From Alphaproteobacteria bacterium (lineage in GTDB: Bacteria; Pseudomonadota; Alphaproteobacteria; CACIAM-22H2): DNA of 64,000 bases. The position numbers and the translations under genes are program-made. Numbering within the stretch: the stretch's first letter is position 1; the number at the start of each line of letters is the position of its first letter. Under the pieces are notes generated by a model. It ran no database searches, was not told where the DNA came from, and saw only the letters and a list, made by a program, of their open reading frames with translations. Below, piece by piece: positions 51,498 through 60,147 of the stretch. Location of the stretch: NCBI GenBank assembly GCA_016124335.1, contig WGNX01000004.1, forward strand, positions 332,418 through 396,417, given 5' to 3'.

Positions 51498-51585
51498 TCT
51501 TGGCCGTGATCTTGGCGCGGCAGGCCTTCCATGCGCTAGGCTCGCGCCGCGCCGCCCTCCCATGCGCGGCGCGCGGGAGAATGGA

Positions 51586-52074
51586 ATGACGGGCTTCGAG
51601 GACTCCTATATCGGCAGGCTTCGCAGGCTGGTCGGGAACCGCCTGCTGCTCGTGCCAGGAACGCGCCTGCTGCTTGCCGATGCGGCAGGCCGCATCCTGA
51701 TCGAACATCGCCGCGATTTCGGCGTCTGGGGTCTGCCCGGCGGCATGGTCGAAGAAGGCGAAAGCTACGAAGCGGCGGCACGGCGCGAATTGACCGAGGA
51801 GACCGGCCTTGTCGCCGAGGCACTCCACCCGTTCGGCCACTCGTCCGACCCGGCGCTCGAGACATTCACCTTTTCCAACGGCGACCGGATCCAGGCCTTC
51901 GTCGCCATGTTCGAGGTGACGCGCCATTCGGGCACGCTTGCCAGCGACCCGCGCGAGGCGCTGGGCCACGCCTGGGCCGTACCCGATTCGCTGCCCGAAA
52001 TGCTGCCGGTCATGCGCGCGTCGGTCGAGGCGTTCGTACGCTTTCGGAAAACCGGAAAATATCAAGCTATTTAA
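51586..52074 (+). CDS. Nudix hydrolase
   Basis: A 162-residue pyrophosphohydrolase. The Nudix box is intact as [20 protein letters not shown] followed by ETGL, at about residues 50-73. [20 protein letters not shown] is the first strand pair. It hydrolyses a nucleoside diphosphate linked to some moiety; the substrate is unknown. GGGAGA precedes the ATG. Divergent from the EamA gene. Confidence 0.92.
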   Translation: MTGFEDSYIGRLRRLVGNRLLLVPGTRLLLADAAGRILIEHRRDFGVWGLPGGMVEEGESYEAAARRELTEETGLVAEALHPFGHSSDPALETFTFSNGDRIQAFVAMFEVTRHSGTLASDPREALGHAWAVPDSLPEMLPVMRASVEAFVRFRKTGKYQAI

Positions 52075-52182
52075 ACCGTTTGCGGGCTTCAGGAGGCCGG
52101 TGCCCGAGCGTTGCGGGGCGCATCGGGCATGCTATAACGGCGCGGCCCCGCGTCCCTCCCTTCCGCGTCAGGAGCACATCCC

Positions 52183-52638
52183 GTGGACTCGAAGCCGGTC
52201 CTTCTGGTCCTCAACGGACCCAACCTGAACATGCTCGGCGTGCGCCAGCCGGAAGTCTACGGCCGCACGAGCCTTGCGGATGTCGAGGCGGATTGCCGCG
52301 CGCTGGCCGAGGATCTCGGCTGCACGCTGGAATTCCGCCAGTCGAACCACGAGGGCCAGCTGATCGACTGGATCCAGGAAGCGCGCCAGACCGCCGACGG
52401 GATCGTCATCAACCCGGGCGGGCTTACGCACTCCTCGGTCGCGCTGCGCGATGCCCTGCTCGCAAGCGACCTGCCCGTGATCGAGGTTCACATCTCGAAC
52501 ATCCACGCGCGCGAGGAGTTCCGCCACCATTCCTATGTCAGTGGGATCGCGAAGGGCGTGATCGCGGGCCTTGGCCCGCAGGGTTACCTCTTCGCGCTCG
52601 AAGCGCTCGCGCGCATCGTCGATCCCGAAATCGAGTGA
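52183..52638 (+). CDS. aroQ: Type II 3-dehydroquinate dehydratase
   Basis: A 151-residue dodecameric enzyme of the shikimate pathway. Active-site segments: [20 protein letters not shown] (with the catalytic Tyr), [17 protein letters not shown] and [20 protein letters not shown] (catalytic His region). It starts with GTG at 52183, behind AGGAG. It heads a rightward run aroQ-accB-accC-PAS-aat; the gap to accB is 23 bp. Confidence 0.96.
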   Translation: MDSKPVLLVLNGPNLNMLGVRQPEVYGRTSLADVEADCRALAEDLGCTLEFRQSNHEGQLIDWIQEARQTADGIVINPGGLTHSSVALRDALLASDLPVIEVHISNIHAREEFRHHSYVSGIAKGVIAGLGPQGYLFALEALARIVDPEIE

Positions 52639-52661
52639 AAACCACCGGAACAAAGACGCAC

Positions 52662-53123
52662 ATGCCAACGAAGAACGCGCGCCCCGAATTCGGCCCCTCC
52701 TCGGCGACCGTCCGCCGCCTCGCCAAGCTGCTCGAGGAAACCGGCCTCACCGAGATCGAATATCAGGATGGCACCAGGCGCCTGAAAGTCGCGCGCGGCA
52801 CCCTCGCCGCGCCCGCGGCCGCGGCACCCGCCGCCGCGCCGGCCGCGCGCGCGGTCGAGGCAGTGCCCGCTGCCAGCGAAGGGCCGCCGGCCGGTGCGGT
52901 CACCTCGCCGATGGTCGGCACCTGCTACCTGTCGCCCGAGCCCGGCGCGCCGGCATTCGTCAAGGTCGGCGACAAGGTTCGCGAAGGACAGACGCTCGTC
53001 ATCGTCGAGGCGATGAAGGTGATGAACCCGATCCGGTCGCCCCGTGGCGGCACCGTCGCGAGCATCGCGGTCGAGAACGGCGCGCCGGTCGAGTACGGCG
53101 AAGTCCTGCTGGTCGTCGAATAA
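52662..53123 (+). CDS. accB: Biotin carboxyl carrier protein of acetyl-CoA carboxylase
   Basis: A 153-residue BCCP. The N-terminal part binds AccC ([20 protein letters not shown]), an Ala/Pro-rich linker follows at about residues 48-80, and the biotinyl domain carries [18 protein letters not shown], where the Lys is biotinylated. It carries CO2 between AccC and the carboxyltransferase in the first step of fatty-acid synthesis. Directly upstream of accC. Confidence 0.97.
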   Translation: MPTKNARPEFGPSSATVRRLAKLLEETGLTEIEYQDGTRRLKVARGTLAAPAAAAPAAAPAARAVEAVPAASEGPPAGAVTSPMVGTCYLSPEPGAPAFVKVGDKVREGQTLVIVEAMKVMNPIRSPRGGTVASIAVENGAPVEYGEVLLVVE

Positions 53124-53142
53124 CCGGCGGGCCGTTCGGACG

Positions 53143-54486
53143 ATGTTCGAAAAAGTCCTCATCGCCAACCGCGGCGAGATCGCGTTGCGCATCCACCGCG
53201 CGTGCAAGGAGCTGGGCATCCGGACGGTCGCGGTGCACTCCACCGCCGACGCCGACGCCATGCATGTGCGCCTTGCCGACGAAGCGGTGTGCATCGGCCC
53301 GCCGCCCGCGCGCGACAGCTACCTCAACAAGGCTGCGATCATCTCGGCTGCCGTGATCACCGGGGCCGATGCGATCCACCCCGGCTACGGCTTCCTTTCC
53401 GAGAATGCCGATTTCGCGCGGATGGTCGAAGAGCACGGCATCGTGTTCATCGGGCCGAGCCCGGATCACATCACGATGATGGGCGACAAGATCGAGGCCA
53501 AGCGCGCGATGGTCTCGCTCGGCGTGCCGTGCGTGCCCGGCTCCGACGGGCCGGTCGGCGATCTTGAAACGGCGGTGAAGCTCGGGGCGGAAATCGGCTA
53601 CCCCGTGCTGATCAAGGCGGCCGGCGGCGGCGGCGGCAAGGGCATGAAGGTCGCCTACGACGCGGACCAGCTTGCGGAAGCCTATCGCGGCGCGCGCGCC
53701 GAGGCGGGGGCCGCGTTCGGCAACGACGTCGTCTATATCGAGAAATATCTCGACCATCCGCGCCACATCGAATTCCAGATCCTCGCCGACGCGCACGGCA
53801 ACGTGGTGCATCTTGGCGAGCGCGACTGTTCGCTCCAGCGTTCGCACCAGAAGGTGCTCGAGGAAAGCCCCTCGCCGGCGCTCAATGCCGACCAGCGCCA
53901 CGAGATGGGCGAGGTCGTCACCTCGGCGCTCAAGAAGCTCGGCTACCGCAACGCGGGCACGCTCGAATTCCTTTACCAGGACGGCCGCTTCTACTTCATC
54001 GAGATGAACACGCGCCTCCAGGTCGAGCATCCGGTGACGGAGATGATCTGCGGGCTCGATCTGGTGCGCGAACAGATCCGCATCGCTTCGGGTGCGCCGA
54101 TCGCCTATACCCAAGCCGACATCCGCCTGCAGGGCCACGCGATCGAATGTCGCGTCAATGCCGAAGACCCCGAGACGTTCGCGCCCTCGCCGGGGCGGAT
54201 TGCCGAGTATCATCCGCCGGGCGGGCTTGGGGTGCGCGTGGATAGCGCGCTCTATTCGGGCTACAAGGTGCCGTCCAACTACGACAGCATGGTCGCCAAG
54301 CTCATCGTCCACGGAACGAGCCGCAACGAGTGCCTGATGCGCCTGCGCCGCGCGCTCGACGAATACGTGATCGGCGGCATCAAGACGACGCTGCCGCTGC
54401 ACCGGAAGCTCGTGCAGACGCCGGAGTTCATCGACGGGCGCTACGACATACACTGGCTCGAACGCTGGATGGGCCTCAAGAAATGA
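53143..54486 (+). CDS. accC: Biotin carboxylase of acetyl-CoA carboxylase
   Basis: A 447-residue ATP-grasp enzyme that carboxylates biotin on AccB. Seen: [36 protein letters not shown], the Gly-rich loop [34 protein letters not shown], and the catalytic region [18 protein letters not shown]. Normal length. Its stop overlaps the start of the PAS gene (ATGA at 54483-54486). Confidence 0.98.
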   Translation: MFEKVLIANRGEIALRIHRACKELGIRTVAVHSTADADAMHVRLADEAVCIGPPPARDSYLNKAAIISAAVITGADAIHPGYGFLSENADFARMVEEHGIVFIGPSPDHITMMGDKIEAKRAMVSLGVPCVPGSDGPVGDLETAVKLGAEIGYPVLIKAAGGGGGKGMKVAYDADQLAEAYRGARAEAGAAFGNDVVYIEKYLDHPRHIEFQILADAHGNVVHLGERDCSLQRSHQKVLEESPSPALNADQRHEMGEVVTSALKKLGYRNAGTLEFLYQDGRFYFIEMNTRLQVEHPVTEMICGLDLVREQIRIASGAPIAYTQADIRLQGHAIECRVNAEDPETFAPSPGRIAEYHPPGGLGVRVDSALYSGYKVPSNYDSMVAKLIVHGTSRNECLMRLRRALDEYVIGGIKTTLPLHRKLVQTPEFIDGRYDIHWLERWMGLKK

Positions 54487-55169
54487 CGGGCCCGGCGGAC
54501 GACGACGCAAGGGTGCGTGCGCTCGCCGCCGAACTGGCCGCAACCAGGCGTGAAGGCGTCAAGGCGCTGCTGCGCGAAGCGGGCCTCGCCCAGCCCGCCT
54601 TCGTCTGGGATCCGCCGGCCGAAACGCTGCCGTCCGAACATCTCGTCCATCTTCGCGGCCATTGGGACACGCTGCGCGGATCAGCCGACGTGCCGGCCGC
54701 CGACGCGATAAGGCCGGAAGATCTCGGCCGGGCCATCGGCTTTGCGATCCTGGCCGACATCGAGCGCGACGGCCTCGATTTCCGCTATCGCCTGTTCGGC
54801 GAGAAGGTCGCCGCAGCCGGCGGCGTCGACTGGACCGGCCACACCGGATCGGAAATGGCCGCGCGCACCGGCCTGCCCGTGGGCACGTTCTATCGGGCGG
54901 CGAACCTCGCGGCATTGGAGCGCCGCCGCCCGTTGTTCACGCTGCACACCGCGCAGGCGCGCGAGCGCACGGTGAGCTGGGCGCGACTGGCATTGCCGCT
55001 GGCCGACACGGCCGGGGGGAAGATCGTGCGCATGCTGGTCGGCGCCGTGCCGATGGATCAGGCGCCAATGACCTTCGCCGATATCTTCGCGATGAACGCC
55101 CGGCTCGGCATCGACCGGACGGCGAGCCCTGCCCCGATTCCGCCGCGCCCGAACCCGCGAGTGCCCTGA
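54483..55169 (+). CDS. PAS-domain (PAS_5-like) protein
   Basis: A 228-residue protein with one PAS-like domain at about residues 80-200. [20 protein letters not shown] and the conserved [12 protein letters not shown] fit the PAS_5 group common in alphaproteobacteria; no effector domain follows. The N-terminal 60 residues are helical. Ligand and partner unknown. It is translationally coupled on both sides: ATGA with accC and TGATG with aat. Confidence 0.75.
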   Translation: MTGPADDDARVRALAAELAATRREGVKALLREAGLAQPAFVWDPPAETLPSEHLVHLRGHWDTLRGSADVPAADAIRPEDLGRAIGFAILADIERDGLDFRYRLFGEKVAAAGGVDWTGHTGSEMAARTGLPVGTFYRAANLAALERRRPLFTLHTAQARERTVSWARLALPLADTAGGKIVRMLVGAVPMDQAPMTFADIFAMNARLGIDRTASPAPIPPRPNPRVP

Positions 55170-55807
55170 TGCAGTCGCCGCTGAGCGTTCGCAATCTCGT
55201 CTGGGGCTATGCCAACGGCATTTTCCCGATGGCACGCGGCGCCAATTCGCGCACGATCGACTGGTACGATCCCGATCCGCGCGGAATTCTGCCGCTCGAC
55301 GAATTCCGCATCCCGCGCTCGCTGCGCAAGACCTTCCGCCGCGAGCCTTACGAAGTTTTCGTCAACCGCGATTTCGCGGCCACGATGGCGGGTTGTGCCG
55401 CGCGCACGCAGACCTGGATCAACGCGGAAATCCGCCAGGCCTATTCCGAGATGCACGAGGCCGGGCTCGCCCATTCGATCGAATGCTGGCGCGGCGGCGA
55501 ACTTGTCGGCGGGCTCTACGGCGTGCACATCAAGGCCGCGTTCTTCGGCGAGAGCATGTTCGCGCGCGAGCCGGATGCATCGAAGATCGCGCTCGTGCAT
55601 CTGGTGGCGCGGCTGCGCGCGGGCGGCTTCCTGCTGCTCGACACGCAGATGGCAACCGACCACATGATGCGTTTCGGCGCGGTCGAGATTCCGCGCAAGG
55701 ACTACCGCCAGCGGCTGGCGGCAGCGCTGGCTGCCGACGCGACGTTCTATTTGGAAACCGGGGCCGAGGTCCGCGCCGTCTTGCAGTCGATGACCCAGAC
55801 GTCGTAG
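55169..55807 (+). CDS. aat: Leucyl/phenylalanyl-tRNA-protein transferase
   Basis: A 212-residue enzyme of the N-end rule pathway that adds Leu or Phe to proteins starting with Lys or Arg, marking them for ClpAP. Diagnostic stretches: LVWGYANGIFPMARGANSRT, WYDPDPRGILPLDEFRIPRS, HSIECWRGGELVGGLYGVHI and KAAFFGESMFAREPDASKIA. It overlaps the PAS gene stop by 1 base. Its last 61 bp overlap the convergent DUF2155 gene. Confidence 0.96.
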   Translation: MQSPLSVRNLVWGYANGIFPMARGANSRTIDWYDPDPRGILPLDEFRIPRSLRKTFRREPYEVFVNRDFAATMAGCAARTQTWINAEIRQAYSEMHEAGLAHSIECWRGGELVGGLYGVHIKAAFFGESMFAREPDASKIALVHLVARLRAGGFLLLDTQMATDHMMRFGAVEIPRKDYRQRLAAALAADATFYLETGAEVRAVLQSMTQTS

Positions 55808-56145
55808 ACGGGATGCTCGAGCGCCGAAACGGCCGGCGAAGAGGCGAACATCCAGCCCTTGAAGATGTCGTTGACGGTCGCCGCCGATTTCCGCTCCGAA
55901 ATCTCGAGATACGCGGCACTCTCCGGCGGATCTTCGGGTGGCCGCTTGCGGCATGCGCGCACGCGGATGGTCAGCGGGCCGAACTCGACCTCCTGCCCGA
56001 CCGGCGCTTCGAGGCTGCGCACGCGTCCGGTGACCTTGTCGAGCGTCTGGAGGACAGCAACGCTGCCTTCGACGCTGAGCGCCTGCGCGATCGCGAGGGT
56101 GGGCGAGAGAAGAAATGCCAAGATGATGAAAAGGGCGTTGCGCAT
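55747..56145 (-). CDS. DUF2155 secreted protein
   Basis: A 132-residue protein with a signal peptide (IILAFLLSPTLAIAQA). The mature part has the DUF2155 pattern: VLQTLDKVTGRVRSLEAPVG, ESAAYLEISERK, and IFKGWMFASSPAVSALEHPV followed by YDVWVIDC. A small periplasmic beta-sandwich is likely; function unknown. The family is typical of alphaproteobacteria, usually next to aat. Its conserved C-terminus is encoded opposite the C-terminus of aat. Confidence 0.9.
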   Translation of the reverse strand: MRNALFIILAFLLSPTLAIAQALSVEGSVAVLQTLDKVTGRVRSLEAPVGQEVEFGPLTIRVRACRKRPPEDPPESAAYLEISERKSAATVNDIFKGWMFASSPAVSALEHPVYDVWVIDCKTARTSAPVSK

Positions 56146-56191
56146 GGCGCGCCGAGACGTAGCGCGCCTGCGGTCCGGCCGCAAGAATTCG

Positions 56192-56470
56192 CTATTGCCG
56201 GTCGGCCGGTTCCTCGCGCCCGCCATAGACCGCCTCGAACCGCCGTGCCGCAGCGGCAAAGCCGGAATGCTGCGGCACGCGCAGACCCGCCTGACGCGGT
56301 TCCACACGCGTGAGCGTGGCCGTGGCCGGGTCGGCGGCCGGTCCGGCCAGCCAGATCGCCGCGACCTGACCGACGATGCCCACGAAAACCGCAATGCCGA
56401 GCGCGAACATGGCTTGCCGCGCCGTGCGCAACGCCGATTGAAGCGAGGAAATGGAATGACCGGTACGCAT
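56192..56470 (-). CDS. Small membrane-anchored protein (92 aa)
   Basis: I do not recognise a named family. One membrane helix is visible at about residues 20-40 (MFALGIAVFVGIVGQVAAIW), preceded by a short polar N-terminus and followed by a polar tail with VEPRQAGLRVPQHSGFAAAA. GGAGAA precedes the ATG at 56470. It lies 46 bp upstream of DUF2155 in the same direction. Confidence 0.65.
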   Translation of the reverse strand: MRTGHSISSLQSALRTARQAMFALGIAVFVGIVGQVAAIWLAGPAADPATATLTRVEPRQAGLRVPQHSGFAAAARRFEAVYGGREEPADRQ

Positions 56471-56585
56471 GTTCACTTCTCCCGTCGGCAGTGGCGCGAA
56501 TCGCCTTTCCTTGCCGACGTTCGAAGCGTGCCAAGTTCCGCCTTCGCAGGCAGTGACGCACGTCACACGTGCAAAACTTGCGGTT

Positions 56586-57374
56586 TCAGCGCCCGGTTTC
56601 GGGTTCCGTCGCGTAGACGATCGCGCGGGCCATCTGCCGACCCAGACAGTCGTAAAGCCGGTCGGCGATGCCCGCGACCTGCGCGGGCGTCAGGCCTTCA
56701 AGCTGCATCTGGCCCGTCTCGACCCAATGCCGCATGATCTCGAAGCGCGGAAACAACAGGACGTCGCGGCGCGCGCCGATCGCATTCATCGCGTCGATAT
56801 AAGGCTGATAGACGATCAACCGCGCCGTTTCGCGCGAATATTGCGGTGTCACCAGCATCACGTCGGCGCCCGCGCGCATGATCCTTTCGATGCCGGCCTG
56901 AATATGCGTGACGAACCCTTCGACGTCCATCTGGCGTACGGCTTCGGCCGTTCCCGTCTCCCAGACGACGAGCGTCGGCTTCAGCGAAAGAACTTCGGCA
57001 TCCAGACGCTGCAGCATGTGCTCGGCGTCGTCGCGCGGGCGACCGCGGTTGTGAACGACGATCGTGCGACCGGGCAGCCGCCGGTGCAGGTCCGCCTCCA
57101 GGCGCGCGGGCCACGCATTTGACCTGTCGCTGGCATTGAGGCCGACCGTCGAGGACGATCCCAGCGCCACGATCGTGATCGGCTCGCCCTTCACCAGCCG
57201 CTTTGCGGTAAGTTCCAGCCGCGTCCCGTCAAGGAAGACGCTGCGCGGTATCCGGCAATACTCGGGCGTGACCGCGGTCGGATCGGACGGGCCCTGCGTC
57301 TGGGCAGGTGCAGCGCTTGCCCAAGCCAGAATGACCAGTGCGGCGGCCGTCGATCGCAGGAATCGCATCGTCAT
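56586..57374 (-). CDS. SGNH/GDSL-like hydrolase, secreted
   Basis: A 262-residue periplasmic protein with a signal peptide (FLRSTAAALVILAWASAAPA). The block-I motif is ITIVALGSSSTVGLNASDRS, with GSSS in place of GDS; LVVWETGTAEAVRQMDVEGF is block III. Where family members carry an Asp-x-x-His near the C-terminus, this one reads LEGLTPAQVAGIADRLYDCL, so the catalytic Asp and His look replaced. Its ATG overlaps the stop of the OpgC gene by 4 bp, which ties it to the acyltransferase, perhaps in glucan decoration. Confidence 0.82.
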   Translation of the reverse strand: MTMRFLRSTAAALVILAWASAAPAQTQGPSDPTAVTPEYCRIPRSVFLDGTRLELTAKRLVKGEPITIVALGSSSTVGLNASDRSNAWPARLEADLHRRLPGRTIVVHNRGRPRDDAEHMLQRLDAEVLSLKPTLVVWETGTAEAVRQMDVEGFVTHIQAGIERIMRAGADVMLVTPQYSRETARLIVYQPYIDAMNAIGARRDVLLFPRFEIMRHWVETGQMQLEGLTPAQVAGIADRLYDCLGRQMARAIVYATEPETGR

Positions 57375-58519
57375 TCTCCGGCCCCGTCCCCGGATCCGCC
57401 GCCGACGCGGCGTGCCTTGCGGCTTTTGCTCCATGACAATACCCGTGCCGTGCCGACGAGCAAGAGGCATCCGCCGATCGTGGCGATCGCCTGATTGACG
57501 AGGTCGTAGCCGAATTCGAGCAGCAGCGAATGCGCGCTCACCGAAAAGAAGATGCCAAGGCAGAAGACCTGAAGCGAATTCTGGCCGCACAGCACGACCG
57601 CACGCGCCGGCGCGCTTTCCAGCCAGGCGGCGCTGCGCGGGACGAGGTACACGACCGCGGTCGCCAGCGACAGGAAGCTCGCCAGCCGCAGCGGGCCAAG
57701 GTCCGTCTTGTTCGCAAACTGGTAAACCAGTTCGCCGAAGGCCGGCGGAACCCCATCGGCGAAATAGCCGATGCTCACCCAGATGCGCACGGGCACGACG
57801 ACGGCGAGAACGACGAAGGCAAGCCGCGTTGCCCAGCGCGGAATATGGATGGGCGAGCCCTCGACGCCCGCTTTCCAGCCGCACGCGATCCCCAGCACGA
57901 AGATGAACTGCCAGGCGAACGGGTTGAAGAACCACACGCCGGCCGGATAGGCGCGAAGATTGATGCCGACGAACGGGACCAGCCCGTAGACGACCGCCGA
58001 AATGCCCACGAGCACCCAGAGCCATCGGCGCAGGACCGGCAACGCCACGGCAAACCCGGTCAGCAGCACGATGTAGAGCGGGAGGATGTTCATGAAGAGC
58101 GGCTGGTGAACGAGTTCCAGCGCCTTCGCGATGGCCACGTGCGGCTCGTCGAGGAACGAGGCGATTTCCATTTCCTCGATGAACAGCGCGTTCTCGAAGT
58201 GCTGGGCGGTCCAGCTCACCTGCGCGGTGTAGATCACGAACAGGAAGATGTGCGCGACATAGAGCGTCCAGCAGCGTTTCAGCACCTGCGCCATGGCAAA
58301 GGCATTGCCCTCGCGCGCCGCCTCGCGCCCGAAGACGAGCGCGGCCGAATAGCCCGACAGGAATACGAAGATTTCGGCGGCATCGCAGAACGAGAAGTTC
58401 GCGAGCGTCAGATAGGAAAACGTGTTGTTGGGGATATGATCGATGAAGATGAAAAGGAGACCGAGCCCGCGGAAGAAATCGAGCCGGAGATCGCGGCCGG
58501 CGGGGCGTTGCGCGCTCAT
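57371..58519 (-). CDS. opgC: OpgC-type acyltransferase
   Basis: A 382-residue inner-membrane protein with about ten helices: RLDFFRGLGLLFIFIDHIPN at the N-terminus (with the conserved Arg and Asp-His), FLSGYSAALVFGREAAREGN and a hydrophobic C-terminal half with FFNPFAWQFIFVLGIACGWK. OpgC proteins succinylate osmoregulated periplasmic glucans. It is translationally coupled to the SGNH-like protein. The gene symbol rests on domain family only. Confidence 0.9.
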   Translation of the reverse strand: MSAQRPAGRDLRLDFFRGLGLLFIFIDHIPNNTFSYLTLANFSFCDAAEIFVFLSGYSAALVFGREAAREGNAFAMAQVLKRCWTLYVAHIFLFVIYTAQVSWTAQHFENALFIEEMEIASFLDEPHVAIAKALELVHQPLFMNILPLYIVLLTGFAVALPVLRRWLWVLVGISAVVYGLVPFVGINLRAYPAGVWFFNPFAWQFIFVLGIACGWKAGVEGSPIHIPRWATRLAFVVLAVVVPVRIWVSIGYFADGVPPAFGELVYQFANKTDLGPLRLASFLSLATAVVYLVPRSAAWLESAPARAVVLCGQNSLQVFCLGIFFSVSAHSLLLEFGYDLVNQAIATIGGCLLLVGTARVLSWSKSRKARRVGGGSGDGAGE

Positions 58520-58545
58520 GGCTGCATTCCCGCCGCGCTGCCGCG

Positions 58546-59016
58546 TCAGTTCTTGGGCGCGCCGCTCTGGCTGCTCTCGGCGGAATTGAACATGAACTTG
58601 CCGAGCATCTGCGTCAGGTTCACGGGCGGCTGGGTGAATTTGATCTGGCCGCCCGGCGCCAGCATCTTGTCTTCCGCGCCGGGAACGAGCTGCACGAAAT
58701 TGCCGCCCAGCAGACCTTCGCTGGAAATCTGCGCGACCGTGTCGGTCGGCAGCTTGATCGCCGAATCGACCGTCATCGTCAGGACGGCCTGGTAGCTTTC
58801 AGGATCGAGCGCCTGGCCCGAAACCGTGCCGATCTTGATGCCCGAAAGCTTGACGTCGGTGCCCAGCCGCACGCCGTCGATGCGCTCGAACTTCGCGGTC
58901 AGCGTATAGCCGTGCACCGGGCGGATGTCGGCCGTGGAATAGGCGAACATCAGGAACATGCCGGCCACAACGAGCACGACCGCGCCCATCAGCGTCTCGA
59001 CCAGGTTCTTGCCCAT
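58546..59016 (-). CDS. mlaD: Phospholipid-trafficking MCE protein MlaD
   Basis: A 156-residue protein with an N-terminal membrane anchor (MGAVVLVVAGMFLMFAYSTA) and an MCE domain: LTAKFERIDGVRLGTDVKLS, GIKIGTVSGQALDPESYQA, and the pore-loop region ISSEGLLGGNFVQLVPGAED. It forms the periplasmic hexamer of the Mla retrograde phospholipid system. The ATPase and permease genes are not adjacent. It lies downstream of the NDUFA12-like gene in the same direction, as in other alphaproteobacteria. Confidence 0.94.
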   Translation of the reverse strand: MGKNLVETLMGAVVLVVAGMFLMFAYSTADIRPVHGYTLTAKFERIDGVRLGTDVKLSGIKIGTVSGQALDPESYQAVLTMTVDSAIKLPTDTVAQISSEGLLGGNFVQLVPGAEDKMLAPGGQIKFTQPPVNLTQMLGKFMFNSAESSQSGAPKN

Positions 59017-59057
59017 CTGTCGGCGGCTCCGTCGCTGTCAGTCGATCGATTGGAAAA

Positions 59058-59420
59058 TCAGCCCGGCGTCCACGGCTCGTAGTCGCCGGTCGCCTTGGCG
59101 CGCACGCCGCCGCGAAGATCATGGCCCGGCGGCCGGTACGCATTGGGGGTGCCGGTCTGGTTGGGCAGATGCGGCTTCTGCCACGCCTTGCGCGTCGGCA
59201 GGCCACCGGGCGGCGGCGGGGCCGCGATCAGGTGATGCAGCCAGGCATGCCAGTCGGGCGGAACCTTCGTGGCCTCGGCTTCGCCCTCATACACGACCCA
59301 GCGCTTTTCGCGGCGCGCGCGCAGCTCGCCCGTCTTGTCGCGGTAGTAGCGGTTGCCGAACTCGTCGCGACCCACTTCCTGGCCGCGCAGCCACGTGTAA
59401 AGGCGTGTCCCAAGCGTCAT
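59058..59420 (-). CDS. NDUFA12-like protein (complex I accessory subunit)
   Basis: A 120-residue protein matching the NDUFA12/B17.2 family, an accessory subunit shared by mitochondrial and alphaproteobacterial complex I: GQEVGRDEFGNRYYRDKTG, REKRWVVYEGEAEATKVPPD and WHAWLHHLIAAPPPPGG are the conserved stretches, ending GDYEPWTPG. Start at the ATG at 59420. Upstream of mlaD. Confidence 0.95.
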   Translation of the reverse strand: MTLGTRLYTWLRGQEVGRDEFGNRYYRDKTGELRARREKRWVVYEGEAEATKVPPDWHAWLHHLIAAPPPPGGLPTRKAWQKPHLPNQTGTPNAYRPPGHDLRGGVRAKATGDYEPWTPG

Positions 59421-60147
59421 GCTGATGTCCCGAGCGAATCGTAAAATGACGACCGGACTATCGCATGCGTGCCAGCCTTGCGTCCAGATTGCGCCCCCGC
59501 CCACCGGCCTGCGCAAACGCTGGATTTTCCAGTATTTCCCAAGGAATTCGCCGCATCGGCGGCCGGTCGGGCTCGCCCATCTCGGACGCAAGTCGCGCAC
59601 GCCCGCCGCCAGTCCGGCCGATTCCACGCCGCGCCTTTCGGCAAACGCCGCCCTGTCGGGTACGATTGCCGGCGGCGTCGACCCGACGCGGCGCCCGCGT
59701 CGCCCGGACGGTCCGGTATTTCGTGGCTTTCTTGGTTCTACATTTTACCCGGTGTATAATTAAGTATATGATAAGCATTGAAAAAGTTTGACATTTGGCA
59801 TGTTGCAAATGTGTGATTGTGCGGTGCAGCAACCGTCTTGGTAACTTTTGCATAGGCATTTAAATACATGGATTTAAAGAGAAATTTAACACTTGACCGA
59901 TTTTGACCCGATATTTCGCGGTTTGGGGAACTTACACACCCCATATCCTGTTGGCAAATCTAGATATTGTGGGTCTCCTCACAATTCGGCCAAAATCCAG
60001 TTGCGGGCGATTCCGGCGTTTGGTCAACATTTGGTAACGAGCTTCGCCCTCCACCACGAAATCTAGTGAGGCGGCCCAAACCTCCACCTCGGGGACGGCG
60101 GGGGAGTCGGCGAAGCAGACCGAAAAGAAATCAGGCCGGAGGCCAGC
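59421..60147. other. Gene-free region upstream of nrdJ
   Basis: No reading frame here has convincing coding character. The left part (59421-59730) is GC-rich. The right part, about 59735-59995, is sharply AT-rich against the rest of the window and holds the likely nrdJ control region, with TTGACA at 59788-59793 and NrdR-like boxes at 59938-59972. GGAGG at about 60139 is the nrdJ ribosome site. I looked for a cobalamin riboswitch and saw no B12-box. Confidence 0.6.
59938..59972 (+). promoter_or_regulatory. Pair of NrdR-box-like sites
   Basis: ACCCCATATCCTGTTG (59938-59953) matches the NrdR consensus ACACWATATATWGTGT at 10 of 16 positions and AATCTAGATATTGTGG (59957-59972) at 12 of 16. NrdR represses ribonucleotide reductase genes in many bacteria. 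The centre-to-centre distance of 19 bp is shorter than the usual 31-32, so the call is tentative. Confidence 0.45.

Noticed and set aside
59421-60147. Cobalamin riboswitch expected before the B12-dependent reductase
   Set aside because: I could not find a B12-box or the paired stems; class II reductases are not usually controlled by this riboswitch.
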